From contig CANNCO010000001.1 of assembly GCA_947503175.1 (NCBI GenBank), positions 1,116,001-1,180,000 of the forward strand: 64,000 nucleotides of DNA, given 5' to 3'. This document shows positions 1 through 8,315 of the stretch, in pieces. The translations under genes were made by a program, and so were the position numbers. The stretch's first letter is position 1, and each line of letters begins with the position of its first letter. Origin of the DNA: an uncultured Paracoccaceae bacterium (GTDB lineage Bacteria > Pseudomonadota > Alphaproteobacteria > Rhodobacterales > Rhodobacteraceae). Below the pieces are notes generated by a model. It was not told the origin of the DNA, made no database searches, and saw nothing but the letters and a program-made list of their open reading frames with translations.

Positions 1-2
1 GG

Positions 3-1109
3 CGCGATCTGGATCGGCTGATCACGCGGCTGAGGCGCGAGGTCGGCCTGTCGATTTCACGGGTTCCGGCGACCAGCAAAGCCTCGATCACCGTCGAGGT
101 CGTGACCCGGCAGGCCTTGCAGCGGGCGGTGCCGCAAGCCGCCTGTTTCGTGGTGCCGCGCCTCTCGTCCTGGGACGAGTTCCGGCGCAATCGCCGGTCG
201 GGCGCGCTGGACTGGGCCACGCTGGAGGTGCGCGAAACCATGGCGGTGTTCCTGCCGGGCGATGTCAGCCCGCAGGAAGTGCGCGATTGCCTGCACGAGG
301 AACTGGCGCAGGCGATCGGGCCGCTCAATGACCTGTACCGGCTGTCCGACAGCGTCTTTAACGACGACAATTTCCACACCGTCCTGACCGGGTTCGATAT
401 GCTGGTGCTGCGCACGCTTTATGCCCCGGAACTGCGGTCGGGCATGACCCGCGAACAGGTCGCCGCACGTCTGCCCGCGATCCTGAACCGGCTGAACCCA
501 CGCGGGCGCCGTGCGCCCGACGGGACGGCCGGCGACACGCCCCGGCGCTGGATCGATGCGATCGAGACCGCGCTCGGCCCCCGCGCCTCGCCGCTGCGGC
601 GGCGCGCCGCGGCACGCGATGCGGTGGAGATCGCGCGGGCGCGCGGCTGGACCGATACGCGCGCGGCCTTCAGCCTTTACGTGCTGGGCCGGCTAAGCAT
701 CGCGGCAGATCCGGAACTGGCGATGGCCGCGTTCCTGCAATCGGGCACGCTCTACCGCGCCGCCGGCGATACCGACCTGCAAGCCGCCCATGTGGCGATG
801 CAACTGGCCGCCTTCGCGCTGTCGGCCGGTCAGTCGGACATCGCGCTTGAGATCGTGAACCGCAACCTGACCCCCGTGGCCGAGGCCGAGAATGCGGCAC
901 TTCTGTCCACATTGCTGATGGTCAAGGCCGAGGCGCTTGAACTGGAAGGCCGCGCATCCGAAGCGCGCGCGGTGCGGCTCGACAGCCTTGGATGGGCGCG
1001 ATATGGCTTCGGTTCGGAAAGCGAGGTGCGGGCGCGTCTGGGCGAGATCGCCCTTCTCAGCCCGAACAGGGCCCGTTCGGGCGAAGACGAGGAAGGGGGC
1101 GCGTCGTGA
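3..1109 (+). CDS. DUF2927 domain-containing protein, 5' end outside the window
   Basis: The frame is open from base 3 without a start codon, so the gene begins before the window. The protein has the DUF2927 character: a segment with conserved Asp/Asn and aromatic residues (FNDDNFHTVLT, near residue 120) follows a domain suited to a secreted or periplasmic protein. The C-terminal 150 residues are Ala-rich and helical, resembling a tetratricopeptide-like solenoid. Its stop codon overlaps the GTG start of the next small gene, so the two are probably translated together. The function of this family is not known, and I infer only a cell-envelope role. The ATG inside the frame near base 240 is not a likely start because the upstream frame stays coding in character. 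Confidence 0.75.
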   Translation, partial: RDLDRLITRLRREVGLSISRVPATSKASITVEVVTRQALQRAVPQAACFVVPRLSSWDEFRRNRRSGALDWATLEVRETMAVFLPGDVSPQEVRDCLHEELAQAIGPLNDLYRLSDSVFNDDNFHTVLTGFDMLVLRTLYAPELRSGMTREQVAARLPAILNRLNPRGRRAPDGTAGDTPRRWIDAIETALGPRASPLRRRAAARDAVEIARARGWTDTRAAFSLYVLGRLSIAADPELAMAAFLQSGTLYRAAGDTDLQAAHVAMQLAAFALSAGQSDIALEIVNRNLTPVAEAENAALLSTLLMVKAEALELEGRASEARAVRLDSLGWARYGFGSESEVRARLGEIALLSPNRARSGEDEEGGAS

Positions 1110-1270
1110 TCGTGATTGCAGGGGTTCTGGGCGGCGCCGGGTGGGGTGCCTATCTTGCGAAATCACGCGGCGGCACGCGGGCCGACATGGCCCAATACGC
1201 CGCCGGTTTCGGCATCGCCTTCGGGCTTCTGGGCCTGTTCCTGACGATCTTTGTCGAGCGGATGGCCTGA
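1106..1270 (+). CDS. Small membrane protein, 54 residues
   Basis: I place the start at GTG 1106, which overlaps the preceding stop (GTGA) and follows a purine-rich GGAAGGGGG ribosome site. A longer reading from base 992 would lie inside the upstream gene. The 54-residue product has a hydrophobic, Gly-rich N-terminus, a short basic linker (KSRGGTRADM) and a second hydrophobic stretch ending in FLTIFVERMA, so it probably spans the membrane twice. I do not recognise a family. Overlap with the DUF2927 gene suggests a shared envelope function, which is inference. Confidence 0.6.
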   Translation: MIVIAGVLGGAGWGAYLAKSRGGTRADMAQYAAGFGIAFGLLGLFLTIFVERMA

Positions 1271-1277
1271 GCCAACC

Positions 1278-1775
1278 CTAGTAGATATAGCGGATCTGGT
1301 CGGTCCAGTACCGTTCCACCCGGTACAGCGCCCCGTTCACCGCCGTCATCCCGTCGCGCCCCAGAACACCGTTCGCGGTCAGCCCTTCCGCATGACGCTC
1401 GAACAGCCCCGCCACGATATCGCGGATGTTCCGCCCCTTTTCGGTCAGGCGCACCCGAACCGAGCGGCGATCGATCTCGCATCGCTGGTGATGCATATAG
1501 CCCATTTCGACCAGTTTCTTGAGGTTGTAGGACACGTTCGAGCCCTGGTAATAGCCGCGCGTTTTCAACTCACCCGCCGTAACCTCGTTATCGCCGATGT
1601 TGAACAGCAAGAGCGCCTGAACCGCATTCAGTTCGAGCACGCCCAACCGTTCGAATTCATCCTTTATCACATCGAGCAACAGCCGGTGCAGCCGTTCGAC
1701 AAGGGCAAGGCTTTCCAGATAGTCCGAAATGAATTCCCGCTGCTGGGTCTGGGGAATGGCTTCTTGAACACTCAT
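1278..1775 (-). CDS. ldtR: MarR-family transcriptional regulator, LdtR-like
   Basis: This is a 165-residue winged-helix regulator. The central region has the MarR layout: a helix containing LNAVQALLLFNIG, then a recognition helix (GYYQGSNVSYNLKKLVEMGY), then a wing with the DRRSVRVRLTEKG signature. It closely resembles LdtR of Rhodobacterales and Rhizobiales, which controls an L,D-transpeptidase gene and stress tolerance; that link is family knowledge, and no such target gene lies in the window. The start at 1775 is chosen because GGAGAG sits just upstream; the longer frame from 1820 has no such site. It lies 70 bases behind sdhE on the same strand and may share its transcript. Confidence 0.8.
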   Translation of the reverse strand: MSVQEAIPQTQQREFISDYLESLALVERLHRLLLDVIKDEFERLGVLELNAVQALLLFNIGDNEVTAGELKTRGYYQGSNVSYNLKKLVEMGYMHHQRCEIDRRSVRVRLTEKGRNIRDIVAGLFERHAEGLTANGVLGRDGMTAVNGALYRVERYWTDQIRYIY

Positions 1776-1845
1776 CAAATCTCTCCGGCGGCTCACCCGT
1801 AAGGCGCACCATCGAAGCAATTCGGAAATATTCGGTTAAACTTGA

Positions 1846-2118
1846 TCAGACCTGTTTTTCGCGGGCCGTGTATTCGGCCGCGATGCGCGCAATCAGGGAC
1901 GCAAACGGGTCGGGTGGCGTGCCCTGCCCCGACACCCATTGATAAAGGTCGTGATCGTTCTCGGACAGAAGCCTGTCATAGAGGTCAAGCTCATCGCGCG
2001 AAAGATCGGTCAGGTGGCGGTCGCTCCAGCCGCCGAGGATCAGGTCCATCTCCTTGATCCCACGCCGCCACGACCGGATTTTCAGCCGCTTCAGCCGGGC
2101 GTCCGCGTCTTCGGTCAT
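1846..2118 (-). CDS. sdhE: FAD assembly factor SdhE
   Basis: This 90-residue protein belongs to the SdhE/Sdh5 family, which helps attach FAD covalently to the flavoprotein subunit of succinate dehydrogenase. The hallmark RGxxEMD motif is present (RGIKEMD, residues 19-25), followed by the LSRDELDLYDRLL helix and a QWVSGQ segment, all typical of the family, and the length is normal. The start ATG overlaps the stop of the upstream XRE gene by four bases (ATGA), indicating translational coupling. No succinate dehydrogenase genes are in the window. Confidence 0.9.
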   Translation of the reverse strand: MTEDADARLKRLKIRSWRRGIKEMDLILGGWSDRHLTDLSRDELDLYDRLLSENDHDLYQWVSGQGTPPDPFASLIARIAAEYTAREKQV

Positions 2119-2507
2119 GCCGCGTCCCGCAGGGCGGCGGCAAGGCGTTTTTCCAGCCGCCCCAGACGCTCGGTCTGCGACAGCATCTCGCTGCGCAGCT
2201 GGCGCAGCTCGGTCAGAAGCCGCGTCGTATCCTCGGTGATCGCAGGCGCGCCCGGGGCATCGACGCCGTCACCCTCGCCGGTCAGAAGCCAGCGGAAGGA
2301 TACATTCAGAACACCCGCCAGCCTGTTGAGTTTATTGGCCCTTGGCTCGGCAACGTCCTGCTCCCAGTTGCGCACGGTCTTGAGCTTGACCCCGATCCGC
2401 CGGGCCAGTTCCGCATCGCTCATCCCAAGCACATCGCGGGCCGCGGCAAGCCGGTCGCCGAACGTGGCGGCTTCGTTGGAAAACCAGTCGCGATCAGTGG
2501 GCGTCAT
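2115..2507 (-). CDS. XRE-family helix-turn-helix regulator
   Basis: The product is 130 residues. Residues 15-75 form a Cro/CI-type helix-turn-helix (LAAARDVLGMSDAELARRIG, then LKTVRNWEQDVAEPRANKLN). The C-terminus is a heptad-like helix (LLTELRQLRSEMLSQTERLG) likely to mediate dimerisation. I chose ATG 2507 because GGAG lies seven bases upstream; the longer reading to 2873 would run antisense through the aminotransferase gene. It is divergent from the aminotransferase with an 89-base shared promoter region and is coupled to sdhE by a 4-base overlap. Its targets are unknown; autoregulation or control of the divergent gene is possible. Confidence 0.75.
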   Translation of the reverse strand: MTPTDRDWFSNEAATFGDRLAAARDVLGMSDAELARRIGVKLKTVRNWEQDVAEPRANKLNRLAGVLNVSFRWLLTGEGDGVDAPGAPAITEDTTRLLTELRQLRSEMLSQTERLGRLEKRLAAALRDAA

Positions 2508-2548
2508 TTGGGACTCCGTGGCATGCTTTCGGGTTGAACGGCTGCTGA

Positions 2549-3799
<1,251 letters not shown>

Positions 3800-3982
3800 C
3801 CCGGTTCCTTTTTGCGCCCGCCTTCGGCGGTCGCGGAGCCTCCGGCGGGAGTATTTCGGGAACAATGAAGGCCCGCCGCGTTTCGTTTCATTGTTCCGAA
3901 AATACTCCGGGGGAGTCGGCCAGAGGCCGACGGGGGCAGCGCCCCCAGCCACCGCGATGCGCGTCAGCGCAGCGCAATCCGG
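3800..3982. repeat. Intergenic inverted repeats between convergent genes
   Basis: This spacer between two convergent genes holds a large imperfect inverted repeat. The left arm is 3848-3869 and the right arm 3887-3908, matching at 20 of 22 positions with a 17-base loop. It is followed by two GC-rich hairpins, GTCGGC-CAGAG-GCCGAC near 3915-3931 and GGGGGC-AGC-GCCCCC just after. The GGCGGGAGTATTT core resembles a repeat word found often between genes in Rhodobacteraceae (from memory). It probably ends transcription from both sides. No coding potential was seen. Confidence 0.65.
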
Positions 3983-4444
3983 TCAGCTTCCCTCGCTCTC
4001 GGCCTTTTTCGCCCAGTTCCCGCTTTCCTGGCTCCAGTACTGGGCGGCGCATCCCGCTTCGGTGAGCGCGCGCCATTGACCGCGGGCAGCCTCCACCGCG
4101 CCCGGGTCGTTTCCGTCGAACAGGATGCAGACCCGTTTGAGCGCGGTAACTTCCTCCGGCGCTACGTCCGCACCGTCGATGGCCATGAGGCAGGCGGCAT
4201 TGTTCGGTGCATCGGTCCGATCGGTCAGCAGAACCGGCTGATCGGCGTCATGGGGTCCGCCTGCCCGGCCATGGGGCAGAAAGCCCTCGCCCAGCCACAG
4301 TTTATCGTCGAGCCAGTCGAGCCGCGCGGCGTCCGTCCCGCGCACCGCCACCCGCCAGCCCGCACCCCGCGCCTTGCCCAGAAGCATCGGCAGGGTCGCC
4401 TCCAGCGGGCTGCGGGTCAGGTGATAGAAATAGACCGCGCCCAT
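3983..4444 (-). CDS. holC: DNA polymerase III chi subunit HolC
   Basis: The 153-residue protein is the chi subunit of the clamp-loader complex, which links the replicase to single-strand-binding protein. Family features are the N-terminal VYFYHLTRSPLEATLPMLL segment, the central LWLGEGFLPHG and PVLLTD strands, and the C-terminal RVCILFDGNDPGAVEAARGQ followed by a Trp-containing tail. I use ATG 4444, which shares one base with the pepA stop (TGATG); the frame upstream to 4507 lies inside pepA. Coupling to pepA is the usual arrangement in this order. Confidence 0.88.
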   Translation of the reverse strand: MGAVYFYHLTRSPLEATLPMLLGKARGAGWRVAVRGTDAARLDWLDDKLWLGEGFLPHGRAGGPHDADQPVLLTDRTDAPNNAACLMAIDGADVAPEEVTALKRVCILFDGNDPGAVEAARGQWRALTEAGCAAQYWSQESGNWAKKAESEGS

Positions 4445-5946
4445 CAGCCCCCGTCTTTGGTTTCGAACCTGTCGGCGATCAGGCGGTTCAGCGCCAGAAC
4501 GCCCCATCCGGTCGCCCCTTTCGGCGCATAGGGGCTTTCGGCCTTCACGCTGGCCACGCCGGCCACGTCGAGATGGATCCAGGGCGTGTCTTCCTTCACG
4601 AAGCGTTGCAGGAACTGCGCCGCCGTGATCGAGCCTGCGGGCCGCCCACCCACATTCTTCATATCCGCGATCTGGCTTTTGAGCTGCCGGTCATAGGCCT
4701 CTCCCAAGGGCATCCGCCATGCGCCTTCGCCCTCGGCCCGCGCGGCGTCGAGGAAGTCGTCGCAGAGGCTGTCATCGTTCGAGAAGACGCCCGCATTCTC
4801 ATGGCCCAGACCGATGATGATCGCGCCGGTGAGCGTCGCGAGGTCGATCATCGCCACGGGGCTGAACTCGTCCTGTGCATACCACATCACATCACACAGA
4901 ACGAGGCGGCCTTCGGCGTCGGTATTGATCACCTCGACCGTGTCGCCCTTCATGGATTTCACCACATCGCCGGGCCGCTGCGCGCGCGCATCGGGCATGT
5001 TTTCCACAAGACCCACAAGGCCCACCACATTGGCCTTGGCCTTGCGCAGCGCCAGCGCCTTCATCACGCCCGCGACCGTGCCCGCGCCGCCCATATCCAT
5101 GGTCATGTCTTCCATACCGCCCGCGGGTTTGAGCGAGATGCCGCCCGTGTCGAACACCACGCCTTTGCCGACAAGCGCAATCGGATGCTCCTTGCCGCCG
5201 CCATTCCATTCGATTACCACGACCTTCGACGGGCTGTCGGAGCCCTGCCCCACGGCCAGAAGCGTGCGCATGCCCAACTTTTCCAGCTCGGGTTCGTCCA
5301 TCACCCGGACCTTGGCGCCGAGTTTCGAAAGCGCCGAAAGCTGGTCGGCGAAAGCCGTCGTGGTCAGCACATTGGCCGGGGCCGAAACCAGATCACGGGC
5401 GAAGAACACCCCTTCGGCCAGTGCGGAGACATGGGCGGCGGCTTTCCGCGCCTCGTCGGGCCGGGTGCCCATGATCGTGATCCTGCCCGGGCCCTTGTCC
5501 TCGTCCTCCCCATTATCGTCGTCCCGGGACGTCTTCTGGTCGGTATAGGCATAGGCCCGCAGGACTGCGCCCAGGGCCAGTTCGGCCCCGTTTTTCTGAA
5601 GGTTTCCAAGGACAAGCACATCCTTACCCCGCGCCGCACGCCCGATCGCCACGCCCGCGCGGCGGGCCAGATCGGCATCGGGGCGGCGGTCGAGCTTGAC
5701 GACCTGTACCGCTTCGGCGGCAAGCCCCGTGGGATAGGCGAGATCGCGGGCGTCGCCCTCTTTCATCTTCGCGAAATCCTCGCTTTCAGCAAACCGCTCC
5801 AGCGCGCCGCGGGTCAGCCGGTTCACCCGGCGCGCGCCCTGATCGAGCTTGCCCGACGGTGTGACGATCACCACCACCCGTCCGGTCGCGGCGGGCAGAA
5901 GATCAAGGTCGGTCTCGGCAAATTCAAGCGTGGCGGGGCTGGTCAT
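4444..5946 (-). CDS. pepA: Leucyl aminopeptidase (M17 family)
   Basis: A 500-residue cytosolic M17 metallo-aminopeptidase that removes N-terminal residues from peptides. The two-metal site is intact: K261 and D266 in VGKGVVFDTGG, D284 in TMDMGGAG, and D343/E345 in the family signature NTDAEGR (341-347). The N-terminal macro-like domain (about 1-170) is less conserved and contains an acidic stretch (DDDNGEDED, near 142). The start at 5946 is 130 bases from divergent lptF. It runs directly into holC, so the two are co-transcribed. Some M17 enzymes also bind DNA as repressors; nothing here shows that. Confidence 0.92.
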   Translation of the reverse strand: MTSPATLEFAETDLDLLPAATGRVVVIVTPSGKLDQGARRVNRLTRGALERFAESEDFAKMKEGDARDLAYPTGLAAEAVQVVKLDRRPDADLARRAGVAIGRAARGKDVLVLGNLQKNGAELALGAVLRAYAYTDQKTSRDDDNGEDEDKGPGRITIMGTRPDEARKAAAHVSALAEGVFFARDLVSAPANVLTTTAFADQLSALSKLGAKVRVMDEPELEKLGMRTLLAVGQGSDSPSKVVVIEWNGGGKEHPIALVGKGVVFDTGGISLKPAGGMEDMTMDMGGAGTVAGVMKALALRKAKANVVGLVGLVENMPDARAQRPGDVVKSMKGDTVEVINTDAEGRLVLCDVMWYAQDEFSPVAMIDLATLTGAIIIGLGHENAGVFSNDDSLCDDFLDAARAEGEGAWRMPLGEAYDRQLKSQIADMKNVGGRPAGSITAAQFLQRFVKEDTPWIHLDVAGVASVKAESPYAPKGATGWGVLALNRLIADRFETKDGG

Positions 5947-6075
5947 CGGGGCGTCCTTTCTGAGTGTTCCCCTTACCTAGTCCCGGCACGGCGCATTGAC
6001 CAGATGGGAGTTTTCCCTGCCGAATGGATAGGATAGACTGCCTGCAAACATGGGGCGCAGAGCGGGGCCTGGGAC

Positions 6076-7221
6076 TTGGCGAGATTCGACAGATACATGC
6101 TGTCGCAGCTGATGGTGATCTTCGGCTTCTCTTCGGTCGTGCTTGTGCTGATCTACTGGATCAACCGCGCGGTGCGGCTGTTCGACTGGCTGATCGCGTC
6201 GGGTCAGTCGGCAACGGTGTTTCTCGAATTCACCGCCCTGACCCTGCCCAACGTGATCCGGGTCGTCCTGCCGGTCTCGGCTTTCGTGGCGACGGTTTAC
6301 ACGACGAACCGGCTGTCTTCGGAAAGCGAGCTTGTGGTGGTGCAGGCCACGGGATACGGGCCGTTCCGGATGGCGCGCCCGGTGCTGGCCTTCGGGCTGA
6401 TCGTGGGCGGGTTCGTAGGGCTTCTGGTGCATTTCGCCGTACCGGCCAGTTTCGCGCAACTGGCCGACCGGCAGATCGAAGTGGCCGAGAACGTCACCGC
6501 GCGGCTTCTGGTCGAGGGCCGGTTCGTTCATCCCGATGACGGCATGACGCTTTACATCCGCGCGATCACCGGCGCCGGGGAGTTGCAGGATATCTATCTG
6601 CGCGATGCGCGGAACGCCGAGCGGCAGGTGACCTATACGGCGACCCGCGCACTGCTGGCCCGGACCGACACCGGGCCCCGGCTGGTCATGTATGACGGGA
6701 TGGCGCAGTCCTTCGAGCCGGAAACCCGGCGGTTGTCGCTGACCCGGTTCGACGAGTTCGCCTTTGACGTCGGCGGGCTGATCGACTCAGGCAGCGGCGG
6801 CCGGGGGACGCGGAACATCCGCGAGCTTTCGACGGTCGAGCTCTTGTCCGGCGACCCCGCGCTCGCCGGTGAAGTGGGTGTCGAGCCCTGGCGGCTCCGG
6901 GTCGAAGGGCATCAGAGGTTCTCGCAACCGTTGATGGCGGCGGCGGCGCCGCTGATCGGCTTCGCAGCACTTCTTCTGGGCGGGTTTTCCCGGTTCGGTA
7001 TCTGGAACCAGATCTTCCTTGCCATCGGGCTGGTGATCGCGCTCTACACGCTGGACAACGCGCTTCAGGATCAGGCGCTGAAATCCGCTGGCGGCTGGGC
7101 TCTGGTCTATGTCCCGCCGGCGGTGGGCTTTGCCACAACAACCGTCCTGCTTTGGTTCGCGGCCAATCCGGGGCTGTTTCGGCGCCGCCCGCCCGTGGGT
7201 GACGGGGGGCCCGGTACATGA
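6076..7221 (+). CDS. lptF: LPS export ABC transporter permease LptF
   Basis: A 381-residue inner-membrane subunit of the LptB2FG transporter, which extracts lipopolysaccharide from the inner membrane. It has the family layout: two N-terminal membrane helices (about 12-30 and 48-70), the TNRLSSESELVVVQATG coupling-helix region, a periplasmic jellyroll domain (about 130-260), and three C-terminal helices. The start is TTG 6076, which keeps the family N-terminus MARFDRYMLSQ; an ATG at 6097 is the alternative. It begins an operon in which lptG overlaps by four bases. Confidence 0.9.
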   Translation: MARFDRYMLSQLMVIFGFSSVVLVLIYWINRAVRLFDWLIASGQSATVFLEFTALTLPNVIRVVLPVSAFVATVYTTNRLSSESELVVVQATGYGPFRMARPVLAFGLIVGGFVGLLVHFAVPASFAQLADRQIEVAENVTARLLVEGRFVHPDDGMTLYIRAITGAGELQDIYLRDARNAERQVTYTATRALLARTDTGPRLVMYDGMAQSFEPETRRLSLTRFDEFAFDVGGLIDSGSGGRGTRNIRELSTVELLSGDPALAGEVGVEPWRLRVEGHQRFSQPLMAAAAPLIGFAALLLGGFSRFGIWNQIFLAIGLVIALYTLDNALQDQALKSAGGWALVYVPPAVGFATTTVLLWFAANPGLFRRRPPVGDGGPGT

Positions 7222-8315
7222 CCCTGCATTTCTACCTCGCGCGGCGGTTTCTCATGTCCTTTCTGGGCGTCTTCATGGCGCTTTTCGTGATGCTGGCGCT
7301 GATCGACATGGTCGAACAGATCCGTCGGTTCGATACCGACGCGGTGGGGTTCGGCGCCATCGTCGCCCTGACCCTTCTGAACGTGCCCGAGTCGATCTAC
7401 CGGATCCTGCCGCTGATCACGATCCTTGCCGCGCTGGCCCTGTTCGTCGCGATGTCGAAGTCGTCGGAACTGGTCATCGCGCGCGCCGCCGGGCGGTCGG
7501 CCCTGTCCAGCCTGGCCGCGCCCGTCCTTGTGGCCATCCTGATCGGCGGCACGAGCATCGCGGTGCTGAACCCGATCGTCGCCGCCACGTCGAAGCAGTA
7601 TGAGCTTCTGGCGGACCGCTACCTCCAGACCTCGACCTCGGTTCTGTCGATCAGCCCCGAGGGGCTGTGGCTGCGGCAGGGCAGCGCAGAGGGTCAGACG
7701 GTGATCCGGGCGGCGCGGGCCAATCTCGACGGAACCGAGCTGTTCGATACGACATTCATGGATTTCACGCCGGGCGGCTTGCCGAACCGGCGGATCGAGG
7801 CCGCCTCGGCGCAGCTGACGCCGGGCGAATGGGTCTTGTCCGGCGCGAAGGAATGGACGATCGCGCCGGGTGTGATCCCGGAGGCCGGTGCGGTCGAGCA
7901 TGACACACTGCAGATCCCGACCGACCTGACCCGCGACGAGATCGCCGACAGCTTTGGAACGCCCGGCGCGATTCCGATCTGGGAACTGCCCGCATTCATC
8001 GAGCGTCTGGAAACCGCCGGGTTTTCGGCGCGCCAGCATCGGGTCTGGTACCAGATGGAGCTGGCGCTGCCGCTTCTGCTGGGGGCGATGGTGCTGGTGG
8101 CGGCCGGGTTCACACTGCGCCCGGCGCGGTTCGGACAGACCGGGCTGATGGTGGTGATGGCCCTCGCGCTTGGATTCACGCTCTATTTCATCCGCAACTT
8201 CGCGCAGATCCTGGGCGAGAACGGACAGGTTCCCGTTCTCTTGGCGGCCTGGGGTCCGCCCGCGGCGGCGGTGCTGTTGCCGCTGGGCCTGCTGCTGCAT
8301 CTGGAGGACGGATGA
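7218..8315 (+). CDS. lptG: LPS export ABC transporter permease LptG
   Basis: A 365-residue partner of LptF with the same topology: N-terminal membrane helices, a cytoplasmic coupling segment (AMSKSSELVIARAAGRSA), a periplasmic jellyroll (about 120-255), and C-terminal helices. The family feature MTLHFYLARRFLMSFLGVF opens the protein. ATG 7218 overlaps the lptF stop by four bases, and its own stop overlaps lptD the same way. The gene order lptF-lptG-lptD-surA places the whole LPS bridge and its outer-membrane assembly factors in one transcript. Confidence 0.9.
   Translation: MTLHFYLARRFLMSFLGVFMALFVMLALIDMVEQIRRFDTDAVGFGAIVALTLLNVPESIYRILPLITILAALALFVAMSKSSELVIARAAGRSALSSLAAPVLVAILIGGTSIAVLNPIVAATSKQYELLADRYLQTSTSVLSISPEGLWLRQGSAEGQTVIRAARANLDGTELFDTTFMDFTPGGLPNRRIEAASAQLTPGEWVLSGAKEWTIAPGVIPEAGAVEHDTLQIPTDLTRDEIADSFGTPGAIPIWELPAFIERLETAGFSARQHRVWYQMELALPLLLGAMVLVAAGFTLRPARFGQTGLMVVMALALGFTLYFIRNFAQILGENGQVPVLLAAWGPPAAAVLLPLGLLLHLEDG

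Noticed and set aside
4207-6036. A 609-residue plus-strand frame opposite pepA and holC
   Set aside because: Shadow of two well-supported genes on the other strand; histidine- and arginine-rich without family signature.
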